Shown here piece after piece: positions 1-13,700 of a stretch of DNA of 64,000 bases. The DNA comes from Heliocidaris tuberculata (Eukaryota; Echinodermata; Echinoidea; Camarodonta; Echinometridae), in contig CM046852.1 in NCBI GenBank assembly GCA_025618425.1, forward strand, positions 5,482,719 to 5,546,718. Reading direction: 5' to 3'. A program made the translations under genes and the position numbers. The notes under the pieces are model-generated. The model was not told the origin of the DNA, ran no database searches, and was given only the letters and a program-made list of their open reading frames with translations. Each line of letters begins with the position of its first letter. Within the stretch, counting starts at the first letter, position 1.

Positions 1-943
1 AATTCTCGGTTTTGTGGGATGTCCCCTTTGTACATGTATAATTGTCTAATCTTCTAAGGTGAAAGACCTCTACCGTGGTAAATGACTGTTTTAAGTATAG
101 GTAATTTAATGTTTATTTTCTCAGAAGATTATATCGTGATCTAAAGAGATCCAAAAATTTTCTCAAACCACAATTGCTGCGGGCATTATTTCGTCAAAGG
201 AGTATCGTAAGGGTTGCGACAAAATTTTATGTTAGGTTTATGGTTAGGGTAAATGTTGGGTAGAGAGTTTTGTCCAGGGTCCTGTTTCATAAAACATGTT
301 GTTAAAAAAAAATTCAATAACTGTAATAAGGTACTGAAATCCATGCATCTGATTGGCTGAGAGCAAATTTTGTCATAGAAATGTGGCAGTTGTTACTGAT
401 AACAGGTTTACAGGGTCCCAGGAAGCACATGGCTTGTGGTGGGGTTGCCTTTACAATACTTACATTTATAATATTATACAACAATTATATCATGCAAAAG
501 AATCTTTTAAAAAGAAAAGAAAAAAAAGTAGAAAGAAATCTGCAATATATGTTACTGACTATAATTGTACAAAGTATATATATATATATTTTTTTTTTTA
601 CAGTACGAATAAATAGTGAAGAGCATGTTTTAGAAGAGTCATTTAAGTTGTTCCAGAATTTGGGACCAGAAAACGAATATTTTGTTGAAACACAATTGTT
701 CTATGTCAAGGAATATGAATGTCCCTGACAGATCTTGTTGGATGATTATGAGGATCAAAATTAAAATGAAACAGATTTATACAAGACTGTTCGGGGAGAT
801 ATTTGTAAATGCACTTATACATGACATTGGCGGCAGAGTAATTGCAGCCACTGTATACGTGTCGTAAAACAGACTTGGTGTTTGTTAATGCACATGCATC
901 TTTTCTTTTTTTTTTTTTCATTTTTTTTTTTTTTTGCTATCAG
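1..943 (+). repeat. Gene 1 5' flank, copy of a segmental duplication
   Basis: This stretch is collinear with about 62313-62879, for example the shared GATGTCCCCTTTGTACATG near the left end and TTATGGTTAGGGTAA in the middle. The gene 1 copy has about 300 extra bases (roughly 420-780), AT-rich and without a recognisable gene. The promoter is presumably here, but no TATA box can be assigned with confidence. Confidence 0.75.
287..419. mobile_element. GGGCCC-type hairpin MITE, family 1
   Basis: Ends resemble GGGTCCTGTTTCATAAAAC and its inverted partner, with the internal motif GATTGGCTGAGAGCAAAT. Same family as 16577-16724, 17821-17968 and 62628-62750. Confidence 0.65.
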
Positions 944-1024
944 ATTTCGAGACTGTAACATTACTCAATTCCAGTGGAGGGTGCAATCGACAGTACAGTG
1001 GGCGGTCTTCGACATCAGCCAAAT
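944..1024 (+). other. Predicted 5' UTR part of gene 1 exon 1, after a splice acceptor
   Basis: A long pyrimidine run (901-935) leads to CAG at 941-943, and the same layout precedes the gene 3 start. This suggests that the coding exon has a spliced upstream leader. The in-frame GTG at 974 is not used as a start, because the paralogue at 62961 begins at the matching ATG and the peptide after 1025 is a normal signal sequence. Confidence 0.45.
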
Positions 1025-1799
1025 ATGAAGGTGTATACTTTTCTTGCAACCTCAATATTGGTAGTCATGGTTTCAAGTGAGCCTACACCGGACCCGTTCG
1101 ACAACCCAGGAGAGATCATCCCTGAATCTGGCATCACAGTATCATACCTGCTCAACGCTGCTGGTGGCATTTGGCAGCAGGATCGTGTCATTGATTCCTT
1201 GGCCTATGCTTGCACTGACGTGCTGCCGTCACTAGGTTCGGTAATACCAGATGTAGACAGTACAAGTCTGTATTGGGGTCCTATCTGCGATCAGGTCATA
1301 GAAGCGGCCGATGATCTGAAAGCTTTTGATGCAACAGAATTCTGTAACGACATAATCGATATGTTTAAAAATAATGGCACTAGTTATTACAGATATCGCA
1401 GACAAGCAGGTCCATCCGCATATTATGATGAAGATGAACTGGATATCATTGGAATCCTGATCAACACCACCAGAGAACTCTATGGAATCGACATCAACAT
1501 GATCATCAACGATCTATCTACAATCAATACAATCTGCATCAACGTCAAGGACAATTTCCTGAGGCCTTCTCTTCAAGATTTTATCTCTCAATTTGGGACC
1601 GAGTTGATGAGTGTTCTCCTACCCCAAGCAGCTCCACTCTGTCAAGACTGGAATGGTTTCCTTCGGGGTTTAAATGTTGATTCCTCGTCGCCCTACTATC
1701 CCATCATTCAAGACGCTGCTCGTATCGGATCTCAGGCCGTTGGATATGACAACAGAGAGGAGCTTTGTCAAAATCTGCAGCAGACACTATCTGTGCAAG
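1025..1799 (+). CDS. Gene 1 exon 1: signal peptide and first part of module 1
   Basis: The exon starts at ATG 1025 and ends at CAAG with donor GTCAGT, phase 1. The first 18 residues are a typical signal peptide (hydrophobic core TFLATSILVVMV). Six of the module's eight cysteines are here (residues 63, 88, 107, 171, 206, 248). The stretch AAGGIWQQDRVIDSLAY is the most conserved block across all four modules in the window. A sequon N-G-T at about 117 is followed by the basic site R-Y-R-R at 123-126, then Q-A-G. The exon is about 90% similar by eye to the gene 3 exon at 62961. Confidence 0.85.
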
Positions 1800-2359
1800 G
1801 TCAGTTGAATGTTTTGATAAAGTATTATATCTCTAATAGAAAAGTCCTTCTTCATAGATTGGAGTAAAAATTTCTCATGATTAAACATATCGTTTTAATG
1901 TATGTTAATGCTACATTCACGATATATTGTTCTTGTTTTCTCATATGTTACTATTATTATTAGTAGTAGAAGTACTAGTAGTAGTAGTAGTAGTAGAAGT
2001 AGTAATAGTAGTAGTAGTAATAGTAGTAGTATCATTATCATTATTATTATTATTATTATCATCATTAATATTGTTTTTCATTATTGATGTTACATTCGAA
2101 CAAAATATTGATGGATATGTTAATAAAGTTCAGTGAATAAATACATACATACATACATATATACATACACACATACTGTAGACCTAAAAGTGCAGCCATT
2201 TTGCCATATTTTATATCTGTGACGTCAGATTACGATAGTTTTCACTATTTTAGGCTTCATTACAGGACACGATTTTGGCTGTAGTATATTTTTTGTTGTG
2301 TTAACGAGATACCGCCTAGCCAATAATAATAATGATAATGATAGTAATGATAATAACAA

Positions 2360-2390
<31 letters not shown>

Positions 2391-4022
2391 AATAATATGC
2401 AGCTCTTGTATAGCGCATATCACAAGTAACTATATCTCTAAGCGCTTTTTACGAAAGAAGAAAGACAGAGAGCGAGAGAGAGAGAAAAAAAATCTTCTGG
2501 ATAAAATAGGAAAATTTATTATATCAACAGTGGCTAGTAGTATTTATCTCGCGTTTTCTTCTGTATTTAGATATCACATTTTGCGAGCCCTCTGATGTTA
2601 CAGAATGCTAGCCCGACAGCCGCCGACAGGTTTTTAGAAATACATATTTTGTCGTGCCTCTAAAGTCTATTTGTTTTGCGTGAAAGAGGGCTTTCCCAGT
2701 AAACTACACGAAGAAACTTTAAAAATGCACTCAAATTTTCATTTCATTTCATTTATTCATTTGTGAATTGAAGTATAAGTACATTGTATACAGTTTGCAT
2801 GTATGAAAACAGAAACTTATTTCCATCAGAACTTGGAGCTACAAGACAAGCCAAAGTTTGACGCCTTGTGAGCCCTTCAAATTACATACAATTAAATACA
2901 ATTGAATACAATTAAATACATATATACCAGTCGATATGAGACAACAAAATGGTAACATCTAAAAAAATTATTTCGGAGGTTATCTGAGGTTAACTCAGAA
3001 AAAAGTCCATGTGCGCTAAACATTGTGCGAGCAAACTAGTTTACTTACACGTCGCTTTTCCTTTTAATATTTAGTGTAATTTCTATTTTTTTTTTAAATT
3101 TGCAAAGTTTCCTAATAGTAGTAATGAAGAACGTTGATTATGTTAACCGCATGATACCAGCATAGAACCGTGCATATAGAAAGCAAGTAAGTTTTCGATG
3201 ATTGTTCCTTTTAAAATTACACCTATCATGATTCCTTCGCCATTAAAAGATAGATGCCTGTTGGGACGTAATTGGATGTGACAGTAATTATACATTAATT
3301 TTTATAATATTTTATTAATTTTTAAAATAAAGTTGAGTTCCAATGATTCATTCTGGACTTTGTTTGTTGTTGTTTTTCAGATGATAATAAAGCAGCAAGG
3401 AAATCGTTCTCCATGGGTGTCATCTCCAACATCTTCGCTATCCCAGAGGAGTCAGATACATGTTCTACATTGGCTAATGACGTAATCAGTGAGGTCATCG
3501 AACCCCTCTTCAGAGTGGACAACCCTGATGACTTTGAGATTACGAACGCCATGATTCATAAATACACTGGTATTGAGAGGGGAGTTGCAGGTTTATGTAC
3601 AGCAGTAGAGAATGCCTTCACGAGTAAGCCCATATATCATAATACACGAGTATAAAATACTCAACCAAAGAAGTTCGCCCTGGCACTTTTTAATTTAACT
3701 CAAGAAATATAAAATGAAATTTATTCAAGTATGCAGAATCTACTTACCTGTATTTTAATAGATTAATATTTTTAAAAGAATTCGTTATGAATTAATAAGG
3801 AATTGTGGTTTTTATTGCAAACGGTGAAAGTAAAAAAAATAGCACTTTGCGTTTCCTAATGCAATGCAGGTGTACATCGTGTACTCTAATTACTACTTTT
3901 GTTCATGTGCAGGTAAGAGAAGCCGCATGCCTCAGTTGGATCTAAGCATATGCTTTGAGATAAAATTTTGTACATGTATTTCCGCGAGAGTTGCCAAAGC
4001 TGTTGTATATGTTATTTATGTT

Positions 4023-4069
<47 letters not shown>

Positions 4070-5007
4070 TGTCAAAGCATTATCATTAATGTGTCTAGTA
4101 TCGTGTTTATTCCTCTTCGAAATGACATCATACTCAATAGGATTTTAAAGTCGTAGAATTAGCAGTACATCAGAATAAGGGGCTTTGTCAAAAGTGAAAA
4201 AGTTGCCAAATGCACTGGTAAGCACCGGTGTTGTACTGCAGAGATTCGTCTCTCTTTGACACAGAAGGCTCTGATTTTTGAAAATGAATTTGGGGCTTTT
4301 GTTCCCAACTAGTCATTCATGGATGCGAAATTCTAACGAATCTTGAAAATGAAATTCATGCACTATGGTGGAATTTTAGGCAAGATTTACCACTGCTTTT
4401 GTCATCAACTTTCCGAAGCATCATGCCTATACAGGATGGCACAGGAAGAATACTACCTTATGATCGGCATTTAAAGTGACATCATGAACACAATATTATT
4501 GCTGTCTATTTCACCTGCTAGAAAACTTATTTACAAGTAGAATGACACCAAGATTATCAATTTCGCATCAGGTGTTTTCAATCTACCACTATATATATAT
4601 ATTTTTTTTTTTTTGGAGGCAATGTCATTTTCAATAATCTTTATTTGTTTTTTTGTCACGCTTAAGGCACGGAATTTGCTTATAGCGGTTTTTCATACAA
4701 TAAGCCTTTACTTCGTTTCAAAGCAAGAGCGCAGTCGGGCGTTTGATAACAAAGCTAACTGTATAAAATGCCGGCAGTGGCAAAATTTTCGCTGCTTTAA
4801 GCATGATTAGCGGTTGCAACTTTTTTTTACTTTTGACCTTACCCCTTATTTTGATGTAATGCACACTCCATGCCTGGAAAATCATGACAAATGGGATATC
4901 CCTTTGAAGAGGAATAAACTCACTTCCCATGATACTAATCACAACGGTTATTATGCCATGAAAAGAGAGATATAATTGATCAAACTTGAGTTTCCAGACT
5001 CTTTTTG

Positions 5008-5049
<42 letters not shown>

Positions 5050-8000
5050 ATCACATTTTACTTCCCATGTAATGACCTTTTAAGGGCTCCCAAAAACACT
5101 TTTACAGGTTTGGACACTATATAAATATAATCTACATGTAATATGTTGATACTCACAGGTGTATTTCAGTATATTCAGTTTGGATCCAAAAATTGGAACT
5201 GGCAAAAAGCAACACATGATACATGTGTGTTGACACACTGTTTTGTCCAAAGTTGATATAAAACCGACTCATATCCATTAGAGATCAAATCTATTTACCA
5301 TATTTACATGATTTCGTTCATTGGCAATTAGCTTTAAATATCCATCCAGTGTTTATGCAGCAACATTCCAGACATGTCTCTTTGCCACTTCGTTTCAACT
5401 CGTTCAACCTAGGCCATTGAGGGTTGACGTATAGAAACTAAGTTCAAAAGTAACTAAAGCTTTTATTTTATGTTATATCACATTATTTTTGTAACCAATG
5501 ATCCTGTATATTATGTAGCTTCAATATGTGTATATAAACAAACAAGTTTCCCCAATGTGACCACACGACACAAGTAAGCTATGGAAAACTATATGTAACT
5601 GAAAGAAATATACAAATAAGGTTAAATAATTCTAATGGTTTGGCATGTTCTGTCTCTGGACCCTAACCCAAAATAGATTGTGTTCAGGTGTTGAACAAGT
5701 TGAAAAGATAGCTCAAAGTGACACTCCTGGGCCTCGTTGCATAAAACTTACCATTAACGGTAACTTTGCCATCTATGGTAACTCACATGGAAACCTTGAT
5801 TTTAATTGGCTGTTGAGTGATGTTACAATGGTAGTTACCATTGATAGCAGAGTTACCATTAATGGTAAGTTTTATGCAATGGGGTCCTGAACAGTTGTGC
5901 TAGAATACTGAACTGATATTTCAAGAAATAATTCTGATTAACTTCATTAATAAGTATTACATTTGAAAGTCTATAAACAAACAATGGTTACTTTGGACAA
6001 TGTAAATGTATACTTTAATGTTCTTTTGATTTTGAAAATAAAAATAGTGGAAAATTGCATATGTCGTTATGTCAGTTGTGGTCGTCCAACCAACCATATT
6101 TAAAGGTTCCCTTCTATGAAATTCTAATTCTTGTTATTTTGTACATGATACTCATCTAAATTGAAAAATGACATCCGTTTGCAATGAATACGTATCTGAA
6201 TATTTTTAAAATAATATTTTCCCCACGTATTCAGGCCTAAACGAGTCTGCTAAGCTCCGCCCCCTTTTAAACCCCAAATTCTCGTTCTTCGAGCATGATT
6301 GACGTGTGACGTCACAAACCGACATCGCCGGTGCTTGTTTACAATATCTTGCATATATCACGCGTGCAAACTAACTTGCAGTTATATACCACCTCGAAAA
6401 CCACCTCTAAATCGAAGTATGCCGCAACGCTGTGTCTTTGCAGGTTGCAGCAACATCACAAAGGAGGGTGTAAGTCTACATTTATTCCTCAAAGACCCAA
6501 ATATTAGAAGAAAATGGACCTCAAAAGTGAAACTAACTCGCGTCAATTGGAAGGGGCCGAGTGACCGCAGTGTCCGTGTGTTCCGAGCACATTTGTGCGA
6601 AGGACTTCCTCGATAGTACGGGGCTGCATGCGGCGTTTGGCATCAAGAAGAGGCCGTCTCTGAAGCAAGATGCCATCCCCAAAATCAAACTTGATCTACG
6701 GTATCTATTGATCATATATCTATTGATCAACTATCACTGTACCTACACTAACTTAGTCTACCGTTACTTATTATTCATAGCAGCACAATGAAAACATGCA
6801 AGGTAACAGGAGAGCTAAGGGTTTTCTGGATATCAATGTTAGAATTTACTAGAAACAAAACGCTACCACCCCATGCACCAGTAAAACCCTACCCAAGCCC
6901 AGGCCAGGCAGGGTCAGCAGGCGAACGACCGAACGGCACGGCGTGTACACCTGCGCACGTCGAGCTCACTGCCTCGATCAGCTATCAGCTCAGCCTCATC
7001 AGGACTGGGGCATTTTGCAAGCGCAAACAAGATTCATAATTGGTGGATATGCGTAAATTAAAATTTAATCGGCAATCTAATTATCAAAAGGAATTACTAG
7101 TTATAATTCCCAAGTCTTCCGTCGATATCTTCTCCGTTATTGAAATCAGGGACGTCTCTGTCATATAATCAGAATCCGACATGTCTGGTTCAAACAAATA
7201 CGGCCGTGCCCCTAATTCCTCTTTTATTTCTTCTGTCTGAAGAAGATGTTATCGTTCGTTGATATAGGATTTAAAAAAAACTAAAATGAAGGGCTGTAAT
7301 GGCACGAAGTCGAAGCTAGGATCTACACGAAGTTCAATAGCCTACACACACACTTTCAGCTTGCGTGGAGTCAAGCATTCTGAGTGTGACGTCACATGAC
7401 GTCATCGATCGCTGGACCGATTTTCCAAAATTTTTAGGGGCGTTCCCAATTAATTTTTTATTTTCAAGTTTACAGATTAATGAATGGAATTCAGGTAAAA
7501 TGGTTGACAGATCTGGATTCACAGTAGAAAAGTCTACTAATTGAAGTTCCTTTGTAATTCCATAAAAGGGAACCTTTAAAGTATAAATATTACACCTTAA
7601 CATATCAGAACATATTACATATAGTAAACATGTACTGTATGAGCTAATCTTTAAGAACATTCGTCTGAGCCCCATACAAGCTCATTATCTGGGGAATAGA
7701 CATCGCAGTAAAAAACTCATCTGAAAATCCAGGGTTTACCGAAACTTTTGACCTGCACTGTATGTATATAATTATGTATATATCGGATCACAGACCAATT
7801 GTATAGTGTGCGGTGGGCTTAAGTCATTTACGTCGTCTCAAGCGACGTCTCCTTTTCAAAAGGCATTATAAATTACAGAAATGAATTTTAGATATTCTTC
7901 ATGCACAGAGACATTTTTCTGAAAAGTGAAACGGGTTTTATGTCTTCATTTAATCTCAGATGTAGTAGACCTGCCAGACCCTGTTCCAGTTCAGCTCATC

Positions 8001-10581
8001 CCAGGCACTACTTTGACCGTCGAGTTCTTTATGAATGCTGTTGGAGGCATCTGGCAACAGGACCGGCTCATCGACTCAATGGCCTTTGTATGTACAGAAA
8101 TTCTACCTGACCTGGAATCCATGGTACCAGAGTTTAACTCTTACATTCAGGATACTTGGGATTACGGGCCAGTTTGTAACAAGGTCCTCGGAGCAGCCCG
8201 TGACTTGGAAGCATTCGATGCGACGAAATTCTGTAACGATGTAACCGATATAGTCACCGACTTGATTTACGGAGAAACTGGTGAAAGAATTCGCAGACAG
8301 GGGCAACCAGTGATGCAAGATTCTCTTGATGTCCTCAATGACCTTGTGAAAATCACCAAAGACCTCTACAACATCGATATCAATGACACATCTACTATAT
8401 GTCCCAATGTTGGTCAGTTTCTCAGCAGGTCCATACCGGATATCATCTCTGAATTGATGGTTGAGCTGATGGTTGTCTACCTTCCCCAAGCAGCTCCATT
8501 CTGCGAAGACTGGGATGCTACACTTCAGGGGATTGGGATAGATTCTTCTTCGCCTTACTACCAAGTCGTCCAAGATGGTGCTCGTATTGGATCCCAGGTT
8601 GCGGGTTATGAGAGCAGGGAAGATCTCTGTCAGGCCATTAACCTTGTACTATCTGTAACAGGTGAGGCCTTTTCAGAACGTTATAATCCTACCCAAAACA
8701 AATATAATATATTATATAATTAAATAAATTCACTTTTAACATTAAGAATGTAATTTGTTTAAAAGCGGCAGGAAACTACTCGAGGCATTTCTTTACATCA
8801 GTAGGGCCTTATTATGTTAGTTGTTTGATTTTCTCTGCCAATTTCCTGGTATGTCAGACTGAGTATGATTCATACCACATATGGCGAAAAACAGTGGTAT
8901 GATCCATATGTTTTGTTGCATTTGCAGAGTTTTTTTTTTTTTTTTTTTGGGGGGGGGGGTTCAAGTTTGTGTCGAAAAAAAAAAAACATCACCAAGACCC
9001 TGTCTTCAATGTATATTATGCAAAACGTAAACATTAGTATTCAATTATTGATTTATGAATATTGAGAGGCTGAGAGGGCGTTTATCTCGAGTTTCATGAT
9101 TATATTTTTCGAAATCTGGTTCAAGAGTAAAAAGTAAATAGTAATAGTGGTGACTGTTATTTTTTGATTGAGCAGGAGGCTTTGATTTTACTTTCTCTAC
9201 CATCAAGTGGGTTACTTCTATAGTACGACCGTTTCATGATTATGCTAATGTTTTTGTTTTGTTTTTCTGAACGCATATTTTTCCCTGCAATTTTCTAAAT
9301 TCTGATGACTATACAGGGGACGGTAATGCAGCACGAAGGACCTTCGCTCGTAACGTCATCGAGAGTAGCTTTGATATCTATACAAACAGAGACAGGTGCT
9401 CCACATTTGCCAGTGACGTCATTGATGACATCATCGAACCAATCTTTCGTATTGAGAGCCCAGATGATCCGTTAACAATCAGCAGCTACACTATCTATCG
9501 TTATACTGGATTTATGGGAGGAGTCGAAGGGGTCTGCAGAGCCATGGAGACAGCTTTCACCCGTGAGTCTAACTGAATGCCAAGCGCTAAATTGAGCTAT
9601 TTTGATATTATGTTAACGATCGAAACTAAAATCCTAACTGAATATGACACAGTTAACACAAACTATCGTGAAGTAGTAATGATAGTGGTTCATTCACTGA
9701 CTCTCGGTCAAACTCTGAGGGTTGAAAGCTCAGCGCGGTGCGAACTTAGACAAGGCAATTTATCTAGAGTTGTATCTCTCCACAAAGGTTTTTGATTTAC
9801 CGGATGTGAATAAAATATAAACGGCGTGGCTATACCATGGTTACAGTGGGCACACAGGGGGCAGGTATCTCCCCCTCCCCACCCACCCCTTCCCCATCAA
9901 ATGGTGGGGGCAGAAAAATACAGATGCAATAGAAAAAAGGGAGAAGGGAGAGGGGTTAGGAATGTAAAAAGAAGACGTTACATCAATATTCCAAACCCTC
10001 ACATAACGATTAATGATGTTGTTAATTTGCATTTCACCCACCCAGAGAGACCAGTACTACCCCGCCCCCTCGTCAGTCCCCATGATGCCGGTACCCCCCT
10101 CGTTGTCTAGATCCACGCAGCTGGATACTATTGTTTGTTGTTGTTCTCGTTTTTGTTGGTTTATTTGCGATTTTCTATCGAGGGAACTGATCTTTACACG
10201 TAGTGTAGAGTTCAGTGATCGAGGGTGATGGGATGAATTTCGCCAGGCAATGTGAGAGGGCGTTGTTTTCCTCTCCTTTTTCACATTGTTGATCTGTATA
10301 CATCACCTATCGATGTCACAGACGTATTCTTGCTATATAATGTTGAATCGACAATTGCCTGAGGTGGCGAGTCTCTTGATGCTCACTTTTCTTTTATTTA
10401 CAGAGCTTTCTGGAAGCACTGTAAGAATGACGATTACTGGTGAGATTCTTAACGGCGAACAACTTGAGTACAGTGATGACCTGGAGAACATGGAATCCAG
10501 TAGCTTCAAGAATCTTGAGAAGTTGTATTGCGGAGTTGTAAGTTCGAATGAATACTGATAATAATAATAATGATGATGATG

Positions 10582-10624
<43 letters not shown>

Positions 10625-10761
10625 TTATAATACTACTACTACTAATAATAATGATAAATAATAAAAATATATTATAATGAATAATAATAATGTAGATGAT
10701 GATATTAATAACAATAATAGGCCTAATAATTATTATGATACTGATAATAATAATGATGATG

Positions 10762-10798
<37 letters not shown>

Positions 10799-13700
10799 TT
10801 ATAATACTACTACTACTAATAATAATAATAAATAATAAAAATATATTATAATGAATAATAATGAGGATGATGATGATATTAATAACAATAGGCCTAATAA
10901 TTATTATGATAATGATAATAATGATAATAATTATGACAATAATGATAAATAATCATAATCATAACAATAATAAAAATTGATAATAATAACAATAATAATG
11001 ATAATGATAATAATAGTCAGTTTTTATTTATTTATTTTTTTTTTTTTGTTAATTCTTGCTTTATTGATCCTTTGCATTTCAAATGAAACATAACATAACG
11101 TCAACAGTATGACGGATCATAGGTTTTGAGGGATCAACGGTATGACGGATCAGTTTTGTTTATAATTTATTTTGTATGTATTTGATCAATCATTCATTGA
11201 ATTTTATTCATCGTTTAATGTACTTCATTTGTTTATTCAAATTTTTGTTCCTAATAGATTGAGAATCACCTTAAAGATCAACTAGGATCAGATCTTCGAA
11301 GACTGGACTGTATTGCTTTGTCGTTCAGTCCCGGTAGCGTGGTGGCTGAACTGCAGCTAGAGGTCTATGCTACTACACAAGATGTCGCCGATTCCTTGGC
11401 CCTTAAGGTGGCTGACTTGTCTACCAGTGACAGCCTCACTCTTTCATCAGATGGAGATATCCTGACAGTCTCTTCAATCAAAACCACAAGTAAAAAGATG
11501 TCTTAATAGTTTGATCAGGGGCAACGCTACAGGAAGAGCGTGACCCCGCTATTAAAATGTAGGGTTCTTTCCGGCATGTTCTCCATATCCCTTTCAAAAA
11601 AAAAAAAAGTTCAAGGTTGTTTTCTTGCGTGTTGTAGTTTTGTTGTCCCTTTTGGGGATAAAAACTTTACACCATTTAGGCAATTTTTTTTTAGGCTGAC
11701 GACAGGTCTTTTGCCCTGTCTACATTTTTAAAACCCTAAATTAGGGTATATATTACTATGTTTGTCATTATTTGTTCGTTTGTTGTTTGTTGTTTTTTAA
11801 GACGTTTATCGTTCAATTTCTTTACAGTAATGCCAAGGCCAATGGCTGATGGCATTGTAGTCGATTCCTATGTTGTCCTGCCTTCGTACGCTGTAGTATA
11901 AGATAAGGTTCCAATGTCTTTTCTCTTCTCGTGGCGTGGTTACTGGGGAGGGAGGACTGGGTCACATGTCCCCTAGCCTTTAATCAGGGCGATTGTGCTG
12001 CTCTGTCGATCCCCTGGTGAATCCTCGAAACGCGCGGAATAGTCCTCTGATTATTGCGCGGGAACTCTTGTTGCACCATAGCCTTTTAGCACCTGTCACC
12101 GTTTCTTGTTGTTTTCTTATTTTTAACTTTGAAATCTTTCGTAAATTTTCTACGAAAAAAAATTCATGAATAATTCAGTTCCTGGTACAGAAAATGAACC
12201 AATCAGAAGCTTCTGTGACATGGCGTGAAGATTCCAAACATGGGGGAAGTAAAAATTTGTTATCACAAATAGGACATGATAATTTCCACATTATACAAGA
12301 AAAATATGACTGTCGACATTTTATTTTTGAAAAATAAGCAAACATTTATTTGTGTGTGGATTTTTTATCTGGAGAAAAGAAAATTATTAATATTTTTAGT
12401 TTGATCCCGCTATCTACCATTTTTCGGTCCCCACTGAATAATGGACCAGTTCAATCTTTCCAGTTACGGTTTCCTTTTTTTTTTTTTTTTTTTTGATTTG
12501 TTAAACGTACTGAACAATAAAAGTTCAATGTTTAAATCTGTGGGTTAAAATGTAACGAGTTGGACTGCCTCATTGGGGAAGGTTGTTGAACCTCTTGGTC
12601 ATCTTGAATATATGAATATTGATTACGTTAATTGGTTAGTATAAAGGGTTGAGATGCAGCAAGACTTTCTGCGCAATATCAGAGGACTGTTCTGTGCGTT
12701 TCGAGGATCGACCAGGGGCCGGGGAGCGATATTTTTTTTTTCGGAAGATGGGAAAGTCACTAGACGAAAATCGACGTTCCTGATTGGCTTAAAAACTCTT
12801 GAGATAGATGTGATTCAGTCGTTTTGTTAAAATGCAGAATTTAGTAAGTCGATTCAAGCACATGCACAGCTAATGTATACCGTATATACGCAACATGCAT
12901 GCAGTACACATGCAGCGGGCTCACTACTCGGATTCGAACACCTATCCATCTAGCTAAATGTGGCAACATGAATTGCGACTGTGACACACGGGGACAGATC
13001 CCTTCGATCTTAAAAGTAAGAATTCACTGAGTGACTGACAATGTTTACATCTTTTTGTGAAATTGTACAGTGGGTCGGCAAGGCCAAGGACTAAGGCTCA
13101 AGGACAAGGCTTAAACGCGCTGCTAACTCCAGCCTGGAGTTCGATAGATTTACATAACGTTAATTAGGCATAGCACTCAATCGTATCTGCTAACATGTGC
13201 AAATCCGGTGACAATAATTTATTGTAAAATCACTATTTCTTCATCTTCACCTAACTTAGCCTAACGGCGTTAGGCTAAGTTAGGTTTAGATCAGGGTTAG
13301 GGTAGGGTTAAGGATTGGGTTACGTGTATGTTAGGGTAGATCTATGGCAGTATGGGTCCTATCAGTAAGTTAGGCCTAACTTACTGCCATAGATCTACCC
13401 TAACATACACGTAACCCAATCCTTAACCCTACCCTAACCCTGATCTAAACCTAACTTAGCCTAACGCCGTTAGGCTAAGTTAGGTGAAGATGAAGAAATA
13501 GTGATTTTACAATAAATTATTGTCACCGGATTTGCACATGTTAGCAGATACGATTGAGTGCTATGCCTAATTAACGTTATGTAAATCTATCGAACTCCAG
13601 GCTGGAGTTAGCAGCGCGTTTAAGCCTTGTCCTTGAGCCTTAGTCCTTGGCCTTGCCGACCCACTGTACAATTTCACAAAAAGATGTAAACATTGTCAGT

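Noticed and set aside
974..1024. Possible upstream start extending gene 1 exon 1
   Set aside because: It would need GTG initiation, and the signal peptide begins cleanly at ATG 1025, which matches the starts of genes 2 and 3.
1955..2080. Coding serine-rich or isoleucine-rich peptide
   Set aside because: It is produced by TAG/TTA triplet microsatellites.
7926..7959. Start of a separate gene before exon 3
   Set aside because: The in-frame initiator would be GTG and the preceding bases form a good splice acceptor; no signal peptide is encoded there.
8103..8573. Long open frame on the minus strand opposite exon 3
   Set aside because: It is the shadow of the plus-strand exon, which has clear paralogues and splice sites.
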